Of a DNA stretch of 64,000 nt, positions 36,101 to 44,488 are shown piece by piece. This DNA comes from an uncultured Bacteroidales bacterium (GTDB lineage: Bacteria; Bacteroidota; Bacteroidia; Bacteroidales; Bacteroidaceae). The notes under the pieces were generated by a model, which was given only the letters and a program-made list of their open reading frames with translations, ran no database searches and was not told the DNA's origin. The stretch spans positions 1 to 64,000 of the forward strand of contig CADCGD010000002.1 of assembly GCA_902800925.1 (NCBI GenBank), in the 5' to 3' direction. Each line of letters starts with the position of its first letter. The stretch's first letter is position 1. The position numbers and the translations under genes are program-made.

Positions 36101-39100
36101 CCATGCGTATGTCAGCAGTCATCAAGCAGAAAGCACAGTTCTACATTCCTGTCAAGGAAATTCTGTTACATCCAACTATCCGTGAGATGGCCTCACTGGC
36201 TGGTGCTGGTCAGAATGAAGAGACCAAGACCTACGAGAAGTTGGACTATTATCCCATCACAGAAAACCAACGTGGTGTGTATATTGACTGGGAGCTCAAC
36301 AGAGACACCACACAGTACAACTTGCCATCTGTGACGAAGTTCGACGGTGTGGATGCAGAAAAATTGCGTGATGCCCTTGTTGCTGTGCTCAAGGCACACC
36401 CCTACCTGAAGACTCGTCTGGCGATGAAGGATGACGATATCATGCAACATCGCAGGGATGACGAACCTGAGGTGGTTGAACTGACTGTGCTGAAAGAAGA
36501 ACCTACAGCGGCATTCTTCCGCAGTCGTGTACGTCCATTCGATCTTTTCAAAGACAATTTGTATCGCATGGAAGTCTACCAGACACCTACTACTGTCTGG
36601 TATTTCCAAGATATCCATCACATTGTTTTCGATGGTGCCTCAGACTTCGTGCTGCGTGCCGAGCTGGAAAAGGCTTTACACGGAGAGACCTTGCAACGTG
36701 AGGAATACTCCGCCTTCGAACGCGCACTCGATGAGAAGGAGCTGATGGAGTCTGCAACTTTCAATGAGATTGAGAAGTACTTTGACGGCTTGTTAGAGGA
36801 TGTGGAGATGATTTCCTATCCACATTCCAGTGAGCTGGACAGCGCAGAGGGTGTCAACAATGCCTATGTAACAGCTGATGTTGACAAGAATCTCATTGAC
36901 GACTATTGCAGAAAGAATTCGGCTACGGCCAACAGCTTCTTCCTCACTTCGCTGATGCAGGTGCTCCACAGACTCACTCGTGAAGAACGCATCGCCATCA
37001 CTACTATCAGCAATGGACGCAGTGACACGCGTATGCATACTATTATGGGTATGTTTGTGAAGACATTACCTGTCGTTTCACGCCTCGACGGCAACCAGAC
37101 ATTCGCCGATGCACTGGTAAGCATGAACAAGCAGGTAATGACGTCTATTGGTAACGACATCTATCCGTTTACCAAGATTGCCGAACGCTATAAGTTCCGT
37201 TCAGAAATCATGTTTGTATTCCAGGGTGGCTTAAATACACCTGTGGTGGAGCAGCGTGAAGAGAGCATGCCATTGGATCTTGACACGGTAAAGATGCCTA
37301 TTGCCTTCATGGTTACAGAAAATGATGAAGGAACATATCATATTGAACTGGAGTATGATACGCATCTCTATTCACAAGCCGACATGCAGATACTGGTGAA
37401 TGCACTCCATACCTTTATACAAGAAGCTCTGAGCGGAGATCACCAGATCAAGACCATCTCGCTGACCGATAAAACGGAGCAGGCAAGTATCATCAGTCTG
37501 TCGCAGGGCGAACAGCTTGACTATGACCAGAGCCAGACATTTGTCGATATGGTTTGTTCGTTTGCTGCAAGCCATCCAGAGGCTATTGCCGTGGTCGACA
37601 AATTCAGCAAGATTACCTATGAGGAACTTGACAAGCAATCGAACACGCTGGCAGCAAAACTAATTGAAGATGGTGTTCAGCCCGATACTTATGTAGGTAT
37701 CATGCTTCCTCGACAGAAAGAGTTTGTCGTAGCGCTTCTGAGTATCATGAAGGCGGGTGCGGCCTATATCCCGATGGATAATGAGTATCCTATCGACCGC
37801 CTGCTTTATATGCTGGAAGACAGTCGTGCAAAAGTATTGATAACTACCCGCGAATTGTATGCTGCCAAGCAGCAAGAAGGTGACTTCAAGGCAAAACAGG
37901 TCATCTTCATGGATGAGTGTATTGAACCGTCAGAAAAGACGGTGAACCTCACCCATCCCGATGGTTTGGCCTACATGATTTACACCTCTGGTTCTACTGG
38001 TAAGCCTAAGGGTGTCATGCTACCACACCGTGCGCTGCGTGCATACCTCGCCTGGCGAATTGCCAAGATTGGCATTACTCCTGAGAGTCGTCATGCCGAA
38101 CATCCCAGCTTCTCGTTCGACGCATCGCTGGACGACCTGCTGTGTCCGTTGGCAACTGGTGGTTGTGTGCATATCCTTCCTGAGGAGCTCCGCAAAGACA
38201 TGGACGGTATCTACAACTATCTCAAAGAGCAACGTATTACCGGTCTGACGCTGAGTACTGCTTTGGGAATGACGTTGCTGGGACAGTACTCTGACCTACC
38301 TGTGAAGTTCATGATGATGGGTGGTGAGAAGATGCTTCCATTCCCCAAGACGCCTATCAAGGTCATCAACGGATATGGTCCAACGGAGTTCTCAGTCTGT
38401 TCGTCATTCCACGTAGTAGACCAGGACAAGGATGAGAATATTCCTATTGGTCGCCCTGTCCCCAACAGCTACTCTTTCATCTGCGATACCTTCGGCAATC
38501 TCTTGCCATTAGGTTGTGCCGGTGAGTTGTGTTTGTGCGGTACCCAGATGGCAAATGGCTATTGGCAGCGTGAAGACCTGACCAAGGAGAAGTTCACCGT
38601 TGCTCCATTTGGAATGAAGGTGTACCATACAGGCGACCTCGCACGATGGAACGAACAGGGTGAGTTGGAGTTCTTAGGACGTATCGATAATCAGGTGAAG
38701 TTACGCGGCTTCCGCATCGAATTGGGTGAGATTGAAAATCAGGCATCGCTTATCGACGGCATCAAGGCTGTTGCTGCCGAGGTTCGTGAGGCCAATGGCT
38801 CTAAACACTTGGTTCTCTACTTTACAGCGGAACAGCCGATGGATACCGATGCCATTCGTGAACGCCTGTCAGAGTCGCTGACAGAATACATGGTTCCCGA
38901 CACCTATATGCAACTCGACGAAATGCCGATGACGCCAAACGGCAAGGTGAACCGCCGCGCGCTTCCACAGCCAGTCATCCGTAGCGCTGCTGAATATGTG
39001 GAGCCTCAGACAGAGGCAGAGCGTATTGTTGCCCAGGCTATGCAGGATGTGCTTGGTCTGAAGCAGAATGTGGGTGCCCTTGACAGCTTCTTCGCCTGGG

Positions 39101-42100
39101 GTGGTGACTCCATCAAGAGTATTCGCTTGGTGAGCCGTCTGCGTGCAGAGGGCATCACCTTGCAGGTGGCAGACATCATGAAATTGAAGACTGTCAGGGA
39201 GATTGCTGCTGCTGGTTCACAGGGAACTGTTGAGATCAGTCAGGAGGCATGGTCAGGCGAAGTTCCACAGACAGCCATTACACGCTTCTTCTTCGATCTG
39301 AATCTACCAAAGCCACGTCATTTTAACCAGACCATGTTTATCAAAGCTGCACAGCGTGTGCAGGCAGAGGCTTTGCAGCAAGCAATAGAAGCCCTTGTCA
39401 AGCATCATGATATGTTGCGTGCGATTGTCCGTAAGGATCAGTTGTATGTCAGGAATACTGACGAGCCGAACCTCTATGGTTGGGAACGACTTGACTATAC
39501 GCAGGATGCCGACTACGTGAAGAATATCGAGCAAGTCTGCAGAAACCGACAGGCTTCTATCAGTCTGAGCAATGGACCGATGTTCAAGGTCGTTCTGTTC
39601 AATACGCCTGACTATGACGCTATACTGATGGTTTGCCACCACCTTGTCGTGGATGGTGTCTCTTGGCGTGTATTGCTAGAAGATTTCAATACAGCATATG
39701 GACAGGCAGCCGAGGGCAATGCCATTGCACTTCCTGCCAAGACACACTCGTTCAGAGAGTACGCTGAGACCTTGCAAAGCTATGCCCAGAGCCATGAACT
39801 TAATATGGAGCGAAGCTATTGGGATCGTGTTCAGGAAAAGCTGCAGCATCTTCCTTCCAGCAAGGCAAAGGACAGCAGTCGCAGCATGGATCACGTCAAT
39901 GCTTCTCTCGATGCTCAGACCACACATAGCATCACCACGACAGCAGGCAATCCCTATCATGCTGACATCAACGACTTGCTGATGACAGCCTTAGGAAGGA
40001 GCTATTACAAGCTTACAGGAAATGATGCTGTATCGGTACAGTTCGAGGGCCATGGTCGAGAGTATATTGGCAATGCCCAGTTGCTGACAGACCGCACTGT
40101 AGGTTGGTTCACCTCTGTTTATCCCGTTGTGCTGGAGCATCTGGACGGAGACCTGAGAAGCTGTCTGCGTCAGACCAAAGAGACCATGCACCGTATTCCA
40201 AATAAGGGTGTTGGCTACAATATTTTACGCTATCTGTCAGACAATACAGCTTATTCTACCGGACTGTGTGCTTTAATCGGATTTAACTACTTGGGCGAGA
40301 TGAGTGCCCAGGATAGTAATGACGGAGCCCTCTTTACTGCGATGACAGAAATATCAGCTGGCGATGATTTTGCACCACAGAATGTCTTTGGTCCCGATAT
40401 TTCTATCAACTGTTCGGTAGTAGATGGAAAGTTAGAGGCTTCTCTGGCATACAACACTGCTATGTTCACGCAAGAACAGGCTACTGAACTGCTGAACGGC
40501 ATGATGGAGTCATTGCGCGAAATCACTGTCCATACTGCAGATATGACGAATGAAGAGGTTACTGCTACTGACCTTGGCGAATATGAATGGACTGACGAGG
40601 AGTTCCAGAAGGTATATAACCACTTCATTCAGATGGGTACTCCGCTGCAACGTATCTATCCGCTCAGCCCCATGCAGGAAGGTATGGCCTTGAAGTTCAT
40701 GCTGGAACCCGACTCATTAGCTTATCGTCTGGTGTCAAGATTCGCACTTGATATCCTGCCTACGGAGGAGCAGATGCGCTATACTCTTGACCAATTGGCT
40801 GCTAAGCATGAGGTGCTGAGAACAAGTCTTATCTACCATGACGTAGAACAGTACAGGCAGGCCATCGTTGACAGACCACTTGGACTGGAGATGAGGGATG
40901 TGTCTGACGCACCAAACAAGGAGAATGCCATGGTTGCCCTCTACAGGGCTGAGCAGCAGAGAGGATTTGACATGGAAGACCAACCTCTGTTCCGTATTGT
41001 CTGTGTGAAGACATCAGAGACCACGTGTGAGATTCTTCTTGCTGTACACCATATTATTGTTGATGGATGGTGTATCGGACTGTATATGAGCGACCTTATC
41101 GCTAACCTGACAGATGCTGTACAGGGCAAGATGAAGCCTATTGAGCAGTACCCGACAGGACGCTATGAGAAGTTTATCAGGGATCTGTTGAAGAAGGATA
41201 CCGACAAGGGACTGAACTATTGGAGAGGACTCTTGGACGGCTATACGACGAAAGCCGTGATACCGTATTCTGGCATCGTTCCTGAAAAAGAACGTGCAGT
41301 TGACAATGTCTGCCGTATCACCATCAGCGGCAATGAGATGACAGCACTGAAGGCCCTGACCACCAACGCACAGGCTACCATGAACACACTCGTGGAACTG
41401 GCATGGGGATTGGTTCTTCAGATTTATAACCGTCAAGATGATGTGGTGTTCGTAAAAGTCGTTTCTGGACGTAATAATGCTTCAGAGGGTGTAGAGGACG
41501 TTGTCGGCCTCTTCATCAACTCTGTTCCGGTACGTGTCAGAACGCCGAAGGGAACCACAGTTGTTCAGGCATTACAAGCACTTCAGCAACAGGCTGCTGA
41601 AACTAATGAGTGGGATTTCTGCCCGCTGTCAGTTATCCAGCAACAGTCAGACTTGGGTGCAGAGCTGTTCCAGTCTATTGTGGCCTTCGAGAACTATGAT
41701 TCTGAAGTTGATCTGAGCAATGCTTCGACACCGTTCCATACCAAGATGGTCTACTCTAAGGAGGAGTCAATTAACGACTTGACGTTAACGGCCTTTGCTG
41801 ACGGAGATAACGAACTGACTGTGAACCTGGAGTTCGACCCAATGAAGTACCGGAAGGGTGAAATTGAGCAGGTCATGAGCGTGATGAGACAGATGCTGCA
41901 GAATATGGCTGAACAGCCAGATGCAGATGTAAGCACGTTGCCACCTTTGACTAACCAGGACCGCGTTGCTTTGGCGAAGCTAGGACTGGGCGAGACGCTG
42001 AACTTTGACACCACGCAGACCTTGGTAGATCTGTTTACGAAGCAGGCCCGGAAGACACCCGACAACACGTGTGTTGTATTCCAGGACAAGCACCTTACAT

Positions 42101-44472
42101 TCCGTGAGGTAGACGCCATGACCGACCGTCTGGCTATCCTGCTGCAGAAGCAATACCACGTGCAACCCGAGATGGCTGTGGGTGTCATGATAGAGCGTAG
42201 CGAGTTGATGCTGCTCTATCCAATGGCTATCATGAAGGCTGGTGCTGCTTATATGCCTCTGGACTTCCACTTCCCTGCAGAACGTCTCTCGTTCATGTGC
42301 AAGGATGCCGGTGTGAAACTGATTCTGTCAGAAGGCAACAGAGTAGGGGAGGCCATGCCCGACTACAAGGGACAGGTGCTCACCAGCGATGTATTTGAGC
42401 ATCTGGACGAAGTCAGCGGAAAGCTGAATCCGAAGTGGAAGGCACAGCCCGAGAATATGTTCGTCATCCTCTACACATCAGGTTCTACAGGTACACCTAA
42501 GGGTGTGGTATTAGAGCATCGGAACATTGTCAACTTCTGCCATTGGTACGTGAAGGAATTTGATGTGACGGCAGAGGACCGCGCAGTAGCCTATGCCAAC
42601 TTCGGTTTCGACGCTCACATGATGGATATCTATCCTGTGACGTCGGTAGGTGGAAGTGTCTATATCATTCCTAGCGACATGCGTATGGATCTGATGGGCA
42701 TGAACGAGTACATGGAACGTGAACACCTGAACCTGGCGTTTATGACAACACAGGTGGGCTTCATGTTTGCTACGACCATTGAGAACCACTCGTTGCGCCT
42801 GCTGTCAGTAGGTGGTGAGAAACTGCAGCCGCTGAAGAAGCCGCCATTCCGCTTCTATAACGGCTACGGACCGACAGAGTGTACCCTGTATTCGACATTC
42901 TATAACATTGACCGCGACTATGACAGCTCATACATCGGACGTCCGCTGGCTGGCTATCAACTCTATGTGGTTGACCCGAATATGAACCTTGTTCCGCAGG
43001 GTGCCGTTGGTGAACTGGTTGTAGCTGGTGCTGGTGTCGGTCGTGGCTATCTGAACAGACCTGAGCAGACGGCAGAGAAGTTCATCACGTTCATGGGACA
43101 GAAGGCCTATCGAACCGGTGACTTGGTGAAGTGGAGTCCTGATGGCAACATCGACTTCATTGGCCGTATCGACGGACAGGTGAAGCTGCGTGGTCTGCGT
43201 ATCGAAATGGGCGAGATTGAGGCCTGCATCTTGAAATATCCACAGATTAAGACAACAGCTGTCGATGTCAAGGAGGTCTGCGGTGCACAACACATCTGTT
43301 GCTACTTCACATCGGATGTACAGATTGACGTGGATAGTCTGAAGGAGTACTTGGCAAGTAAGTTGACCGACTATATGGTACCAACAGCCTACATGCAGAT
43401 GGAGAAGTTGCCGCTCACTCCTAATGGCAAGGTGAATCGCAGGGCACTACCCGTACCGACCATTACGCTGCAGACAGAGAATGTGGCTCCTGAAACGGAA
43501 CGTGAGAGGGTGCTGTTCGAAATCGCCAAGGAACTGCTGAAGATTGATGACTTCGGTGTGACCGATGACCTGACAAAGCTGGGACTGACGTCATTGTTGG
43601 CTATCAAGATGGTCATGATGGCCACTAAGAGGAATATCGCCATCAAGTTGGATGATGTGATGAAACTCAAGACTATTAGAGCCACGTTGCAACATAACAT
43701 GACCATGCTGTCGTGGGCTGCTCCTTATGATGAGAGCAAGCCTGTGGTAGTGCTGGTATGTGGAGCAACGCCCTATAAAGACCTTGAGCCATATGTTGAA
43801 CAGTTGTCAAAGCACTACTCCGTACTGGTATACGAGCCCATTGCTGAGCACTATGACTACATCTTCCAGGACGAAAACATTGACGAAGTGGTAGAGATGT
43901 ATTATGCACTGCTTGACCTGACACTGCCAGAAGGTGTGAAGGTGAGTGCCTTTACAGGTCACTGCTTCGGTGGTGAGATTGCCTACCGTCTGGCTATCAG
44001 ACGGTCACAGGAAACAGGTATCACGGTGCCTATGATGATGCTCGACGTGTTCTGGCGTGTTGACCCGTTGCACTTTGACGAGGAGGCACTGATGAAGCTG
44101 CTGCCACAGGAACTCATCGACAAGTATGGCAATGCTATCCGCTCTTATGCCAAGGCAATGAATATGTATGACAAACTGGGCCGTCAGGGTGTTCCACCCA
44201 TGTATGGTGGTGATGTCGTACTGTTCAGGGCTACTGAGATAGAACCCGATTCGCCTATCTTGGCTGAAATCTATGCTACGGCACCTCAGTTCAAGGAAGC
44301 ATGGAAGAATGTTACCTCCGAGCGAAGCATGGACAATGCCGCCTTCTGGCGTCAGTACTACCCAGACATGGAGGTATACAACATGCAGGCGCACCACATG
44401 TCGATGCTCGAAAGTCAGCATGTCAAGAAGTATGTGGAGTGGCTTGACAACTATCTCAAGAATCATCAGTAA
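27130..44472 (+). CDS. Five-module nonribosomal peptide synthetase, C-A-T x4 with E, then C-A-T-TE
   Basis: 5780 residues in one frame. Condensation domains have intact HHxxxDG at about 130, 1148, 2185, 3163 and 4640. Adenylation cores (TSGSTGxPKG) lie at about 588, 1625, 2617, 3619 and 5116, each with GYGPTE- and NGKV-type motifs. Carrier serines are at 972, 2000, 2988, 3994 (classic GGDS) and 5488. After carrier 4 comes an epimerase (about 4045-4490; HHLVVDG, EGHGRE, FNYLGE). Condensation domain 5 then follows an epimerase, so it should be of the D-to-L type. The C-terminal thioesterase has Cys5612 in GHCFGG, Asp5639 and His5756. By hand alignment the A-domain codes are DMKNVATVSK, DAECLVTVDK, DANELVVDIK, DADTMMGVCK and DAMFLVGLYK. 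The fourth is aromatic-like and the fifth branched-aliphatic-like; the others are not assignable. Expected product: an acylated pentapeptide with a D-residue at position 4. Confidence 0.95.
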   Translation: MKTYPLLQSQLGVFTEWMADPTITRYNLPAVVRFSKKVTPEKLIKAFEIVIAKRDVLRTRFVLNDEGLPLQYSDPDMVIPIVRKSMTEEELDNYLKNDYIRPYDLLSGEPLCRVELVETPQNNYVLFEIHHTIADGLTLGNCITLRDFPAAYKGEALEEIPYGMYEYAEDEQAALQSDAYERSKQYYAEKFANMEFTTISTSAANPLGNSIHEDSYLDNEAVDKWCQENGTAPNLLFMAAFSYVLSEASREEQVVYRTINHGRMDKRLMNAYGMFVKSAPILANVDRSQSVIDFIKGFRRELMSIVRYGNYPFNHFCRDMKMSGGVEFGFQGYKIQESVELEGEKVYAQQLDRGKSTSDLTCIIYLVDGQYDIRLSSSDALNSRESLTRLSRAIKATVDNMMAQPEGLLSELSMLDAEGTEQVASFRYTAKADVPYHLFYEPIEQNAVRFPDRNALIAKDRTLTFSELNTEANRVAHALIRRGVKRGDRIVLLLPRRSAVIVCMFGVTKTGAAYIPCDPAYPADRINLIMNDSEAQCVITTPDHAAAYPAEKVILIDDIYQTGKTQLEDDQNPNVEVSPEDLAYLIYTSGSTGRPKGVMLRHVGITNYLYDHPANVHIHGLTELGVKVFVSITTLSFDMSLKEFAGSLFNGITSVLADEQEVLDAALLSELMDRTGAEAINGTCSRILSYMELPAFCQSLSRCKAVWAGGEKYPMQLLTSLQSMGVHIFNTYGPTEITVSSNIADLTNARKVTVGHPLLNYEEFIVDPWGNQLPVGFVGELLIGGPGVARGYNNLPEMTKERFVEYQGIRVYRSGDLARWEPDGDVEIIGRNDGQVKLRGFRIELGEVENLSVKFEGIRQVVCDVKEIGTTQHLCLYYVSENEIDEEALKQFISASLTEYMVPTVYMRIDAIPLTPNGKTNRKALPKPTLKLAEVVAPETKMERDIFDIVAESLQMTDFGVTNDLIALGLSSLASMRLSATIKKRLGIQILMKDIMQHPTVREIASLAENAKETIVLKPYDKREWYPLNESQRGMYVDWMMNPDALQYNIPILLHFRGVDENKVRESLIAVADAHPYMKARLAIKGDDVVQLRNDDATIEVNIEQLDHMPDRTWFQNRVKPFDLLKEPLYRFNIFTYADHVFLLLDLHHIISDGSSNYVIAKEMEKAYRGEVLTPETYTAYDRALDEEALMQSERKQEAEDYFDALVGGVEATVYPHSSQTDGERKQGVVDVYVTSNDIDAFCKKHALPTSSFFLTVFHQVLERITREENTLVYFISNGRSELLLDNFFGVLVKTLPSVCGQFKGQMAEVVRSLNTQMQETIRNDFYPFTKLVERHDLKAEILYNYFVDLQTEVCLGDHQSEEIYGLDWDMAKTPLSITMLRADDGVGYTARIEYDATLYCRKDMKVLGNSFKAFAESSCTAAGNEMANCRIVLPEDYDQLLQLSKGETMPVDPNETFVSIFMEQAAKTPDAMAVIDEDNSSEGQSSSYTYRQLDQLSNALAAELRSLGVGDPKTPSPFVSIMLGYEKAFLVAAIGVEKAGGAYVPLDYEYPNDRLLYMLEDSESQVLITSHAIFNEKTSEGDNFTAKNILFIDDFLKGVSGETADHMAAINYATPDGLAYMIYTSGSTGKPKGVMIPHRAKANFVRFIAKEWRHTAQSRICCHSSFSFDASIEDLYPVLTVGGTLYTVPKEARKDLVMLYDFIIKNKITGGCYTTQLGLMLLQQFPDLPVDYLVVGGEKMADNPDCKCRLINTYGPTEFTVDATFYETEHGRDYKNIPIGRPLYNLSAFVLDPMGQLVPQGVPGELCMAGPQIACGYWKREDLTAEKFVDCPFTEGKMYHTGDLVKYNSEGQIEYMGRIDNQVKLRGFRIELGEIETLISKYEGVQMQSVQVKEIGGVQHLCAYYTADRQIDSDALRDYLAEQLTDYMVPTAYMQLDQMPLTPNGKVNTKALPMPNMQADELVAPVTKTEKKLFSLAAEMLKHDKFGITSNLITMGLTSLTAMRFTVAAFNEFKVQVTVKDVMQHPTIHQMAALIDSMREEEGLDTQQEDTQFWPEGKHYYYPITENQRGVLFDWEMNRNTTQYNVPDVVVMKGADAAKLRDALEMVVNAHPYLKTRFVQHDGDVMQIRRDEEPVEILMESLTEEPDTEFFQNRVRPFDLYNDTLYRLEIYTYNSKVYLFMDIHHTIYDGGSSLILLNDIQKAYEGENIELETYTAFDFALDELKLMKSEKYAEAGDYFKKLMGDANTVVYPHSIKKEENDPGILSVHFTGGDIESFCQQNGLTLNSYFLAITMHVLHTVTREDDIIITTINNGRSDVRMMNIMGMFVKTIPVVSSSADSNKSIGEVVKQIQNQLLETQSRDFYPFTKMVELYGLRPEIMYVYQPRDVSEDDEQEDKMRLVLNQTKLPLDIQVMPEKGGYVLELQYDTALYSKKDMEQLAAVMTNMAELAPSMSSLKDIPLLSDEDKEKVLGISTGKVLDYDTSLTWVDLFQQQAKARPDQVAVVDSTSQLTYRELDEKSDSLAHWLVSQGVKPDDFVAIKMDRVKEFLVAVLATQKAGAAYVPIDVDYPEDRISYMIENSEAKVLLTEETVKDVKPAGPFKSLATPDSRAYMIYTSGSTGRPKGVKVAHRGLMNLVTWVKDLVKLKPGDKTAIFVSFSFDASVNDLYPILTAGGELHIFSSEMRKDMESMYKYLCEHHIKGLEFTTQLAMAMMQQYQLPIEYLFVGGEKLKPFPKTGYDVINVYGPTEFTDISSYYVVDQTKSIEDIPIGKPVPNTMSLIVDPYGRLLPQGFTGELCLAGRQMTYGYWKLEKLTEEKFVDCPFAEGKMYHTGDLARYNEEGNIEYVGRNDNQVKLNGFRIELGGIENRASNYDGILQVVAEVYGGKTLCLYYTSTQEIDEEDLSAFLGKTLAEYMIPSVYMRLDAMPMTPNGKVDRKKLPAPAIEAGQIVAPETEVEAEMLDIAMELLGGEQIGVTTNLITAGMTSLVAMRMSAVIKQKAQFYIPVKEILLHPTIREMASLAGAGQNEETKTYEKLDYYPITENQRGVYIDWELNRDTTQYNLPSVTKFDGVDAEKLRDALVAVLKAHPYLKTRLAMKDDDIMQHRRDDEPEVVELTVLKEEPTAAFFRSRVRPFDLFKDNLYRMEVYQTPTTVWYFQDIHHIVFDGASDFVLRAELEKALHGETLQREEYSAFERALDEKELMESATFNEIEKYFDGLLEDVEMISYPHSSELDSAEGVNNAYVTADVDKNLIDDYCRKNSATANSFFLTSLMQVLHRLTREERIAITTISNGRSDTRMHTIMGMFVKTLPVVSRLDGNQTFADALVSMNKQVMTSIGNDIYPFTKIAERYKFRSEIMFVFQGGLNTPVVEQREESMPLDLDTVKMPIAFMVTENDEGTYHIELEYDTHLYSQADMQILVNALHTFIQEALSGDHQIKTISLTDKTEQASIISLSQGEQLDYDQSQTFVDMVCSFAASHPEAIAVVDKFSKITYEELDKQSNTLAAKLIEDGVQPDTYVGIMLPRQKEFVVALLSIMKAGAAYIPMDNEYPIDRLLYMLEDSRAKVLITTRELYAAKQQEGDFKAKQVIFMDECIEPSEKTVNLTHPDGLAYMIYTSGSTGKPKGVMLPHRALRAYLAWRIAKIGITPESRHAEHPSFSFDASLDDLLCPLATGGCVHILPEELRKDMDGIYNYLKEQRITGLTLSTALGMTLLGQYSDLPVKFMMMGGEKMLPFPKTPIKVINGYGPTEFSVCSSFHVVDQDKDENIPIGRPVPNSYSFICDTFGNLLPLGCAGELCLCGTQMANGYWQREDLTKEKFTVAPFGMKVYHTGDLARWNEQGELEFLGRIDNQVKLRGFRIELGEIENQASLIDGIKAVAAEVREANGSKHLVLYFTAEQPMDTDAIRERLSESLTEYMVPDTYMQLDEMPMTPNGKVNRRALPQPVIRSAAEYVEPQTEAERIVAQAMQDVLGLKQNVGALDSFFAWGGDSIKSIRLVSRLRAEGITLQVADIMKLKTVREIAAAGSQGTVEISQEAWSGEVPQTAITRFFFDLNLPKPRHFNQTMFIKAAQRVQAEALQQAIEALVKHHDMLRAIVRKDQLYVRNTDEPNLYGWERLDYTQDADYVKNIEQVCRNRQASISLSNGPMFKVVLFNTPDYDAILMVCHHLVVDGVSWRVLLEDFNTAYGQAAEGNAIALPAKTHSFREYAETLQSYAQSHELNMERSYWDRVQEKLQHLPSSKAKDSSRSMDHVNASLDAQTTHSITTTAGNPYHADINDLLMTALGRSYYKLTGNDAVSVQFEGHGREYIGNAQLLTDRTVGWFTSVYPVVLEHLDGDLRSCLRQTKETMHRIPNKGVGYNILRYLSDNTAYSTGLCALIGFNYLGEMSAQDSNDGALFTAMTEISAGDDFAPQNVFGPDISINCSVVDGKLEASLAYNTAMFTQEQATELLNGMMESLREITVHTADMTNEEVTATDLGEYEWTDEEFQKVYNHFIQMGTPLQRIYPLSPMQEGMALKFMLEPDSLAYRLVSRFALDILPTEEQMRYTLDQLAAKHEVLRTSLIYHDVEQYRQAIVDRPLGLEMRDVSDAPNKENAMVALYRAEQQRGFDMEDQPLFRIVCVKTSETTCEILLAVHHIIVDGWCIGLYMSDLIANLTDAVQGKMKPIEQYPTGRYEKFIRDLLKKDTDKGLNYWRGLLDGYTTKAVIPYSGIVPEKERAVDNVCRITISGNEMTALKALTTNAQATMNTLVELAWGLVLQIYNRQDDVVFVKVVSGRNNASEGVEDVVGLFINSVPVRVRTPKGTTVVQALQALQQQAAETNEWDFCPLSVIQQQSDLGAELFQSIVAFENYDSEVDLSNASTPFHTKMVYSKEESINDLTLTAFADGDNELTVNLEFDPMKYRKGEIEQVMSVMRQMLQNMAEQPDADVSTLPPLTNQDRVALAKLGLGETLNFDTTQTLVDLFTKQARKTPDNTCVVFQDKHLTFREVDAMTDRLAILLQKQYHVQPEMAVGVMIERSELMLLYPMAIMKAGAAYMPLDFHFPAERLSFMCKDAGVKLILSEGNRVGEAMPDYKGQVLTSDVFEHLDEVSGKLNPKWKAQPENMFVILYTSGSTGTPKGVVLEHRNIVNFCHWYVKEFDVTAEDRAVAYANFGFDAHMMDIYPVTSVGGSVYIIPSDMRMDLMGMNEYMEREHLNLAFMTTQVGFMFATTIENHSLRLLSVGGEKLQPLKKPPFRFYNGYGPTECTLYSTFYNIDRDYDSSYIGRPLAGYQLYVVDPNMNLVPQGAVGELVVAGAGVGRGYLNRPEQTAEKFITFMGQKAYRTGDLVKWSPDGNIDFIGRIDGQVKLRGLRIEMGEIEACILKYPQIKTTAVDVKEVCGAQHICCYFTSDVQIDVDSLKEYLASKLTDYMVPTAYMQMEKLPLTPNGKVNRRALPVPTITLQTENVAPETERERVLFEIAKELLKIDDFGVTDDLTKLGLTSLLAIKMVMMATKRNIAIKLDDVMKLKTIRATLQHNMTMLSWAAPYDESKPVVVLVCGATPYKDLEPYVEQLSKHYSVLVYEPIAEHYDYIFQDENIDEVVEMYYALLDLTLPEGVKVSAFTGHCFGGEIAYRLAIRRSQETGITVPMMMLDVFWRVDPLHFDEEALMKLLPQELIDKYGNAIRSYAKAMNMYDKLGRQGVPPMYGGDVVLFRATEIEPDSPILAEIYATAPQFKEAWKNVTSERSMDNAAFWRQYYPDMEVYNMQAHHMSMLESQHVKKYVEWLDNYLKNHQ

Positions 44473-44488
44473 TGTTAATTGTTGAATT

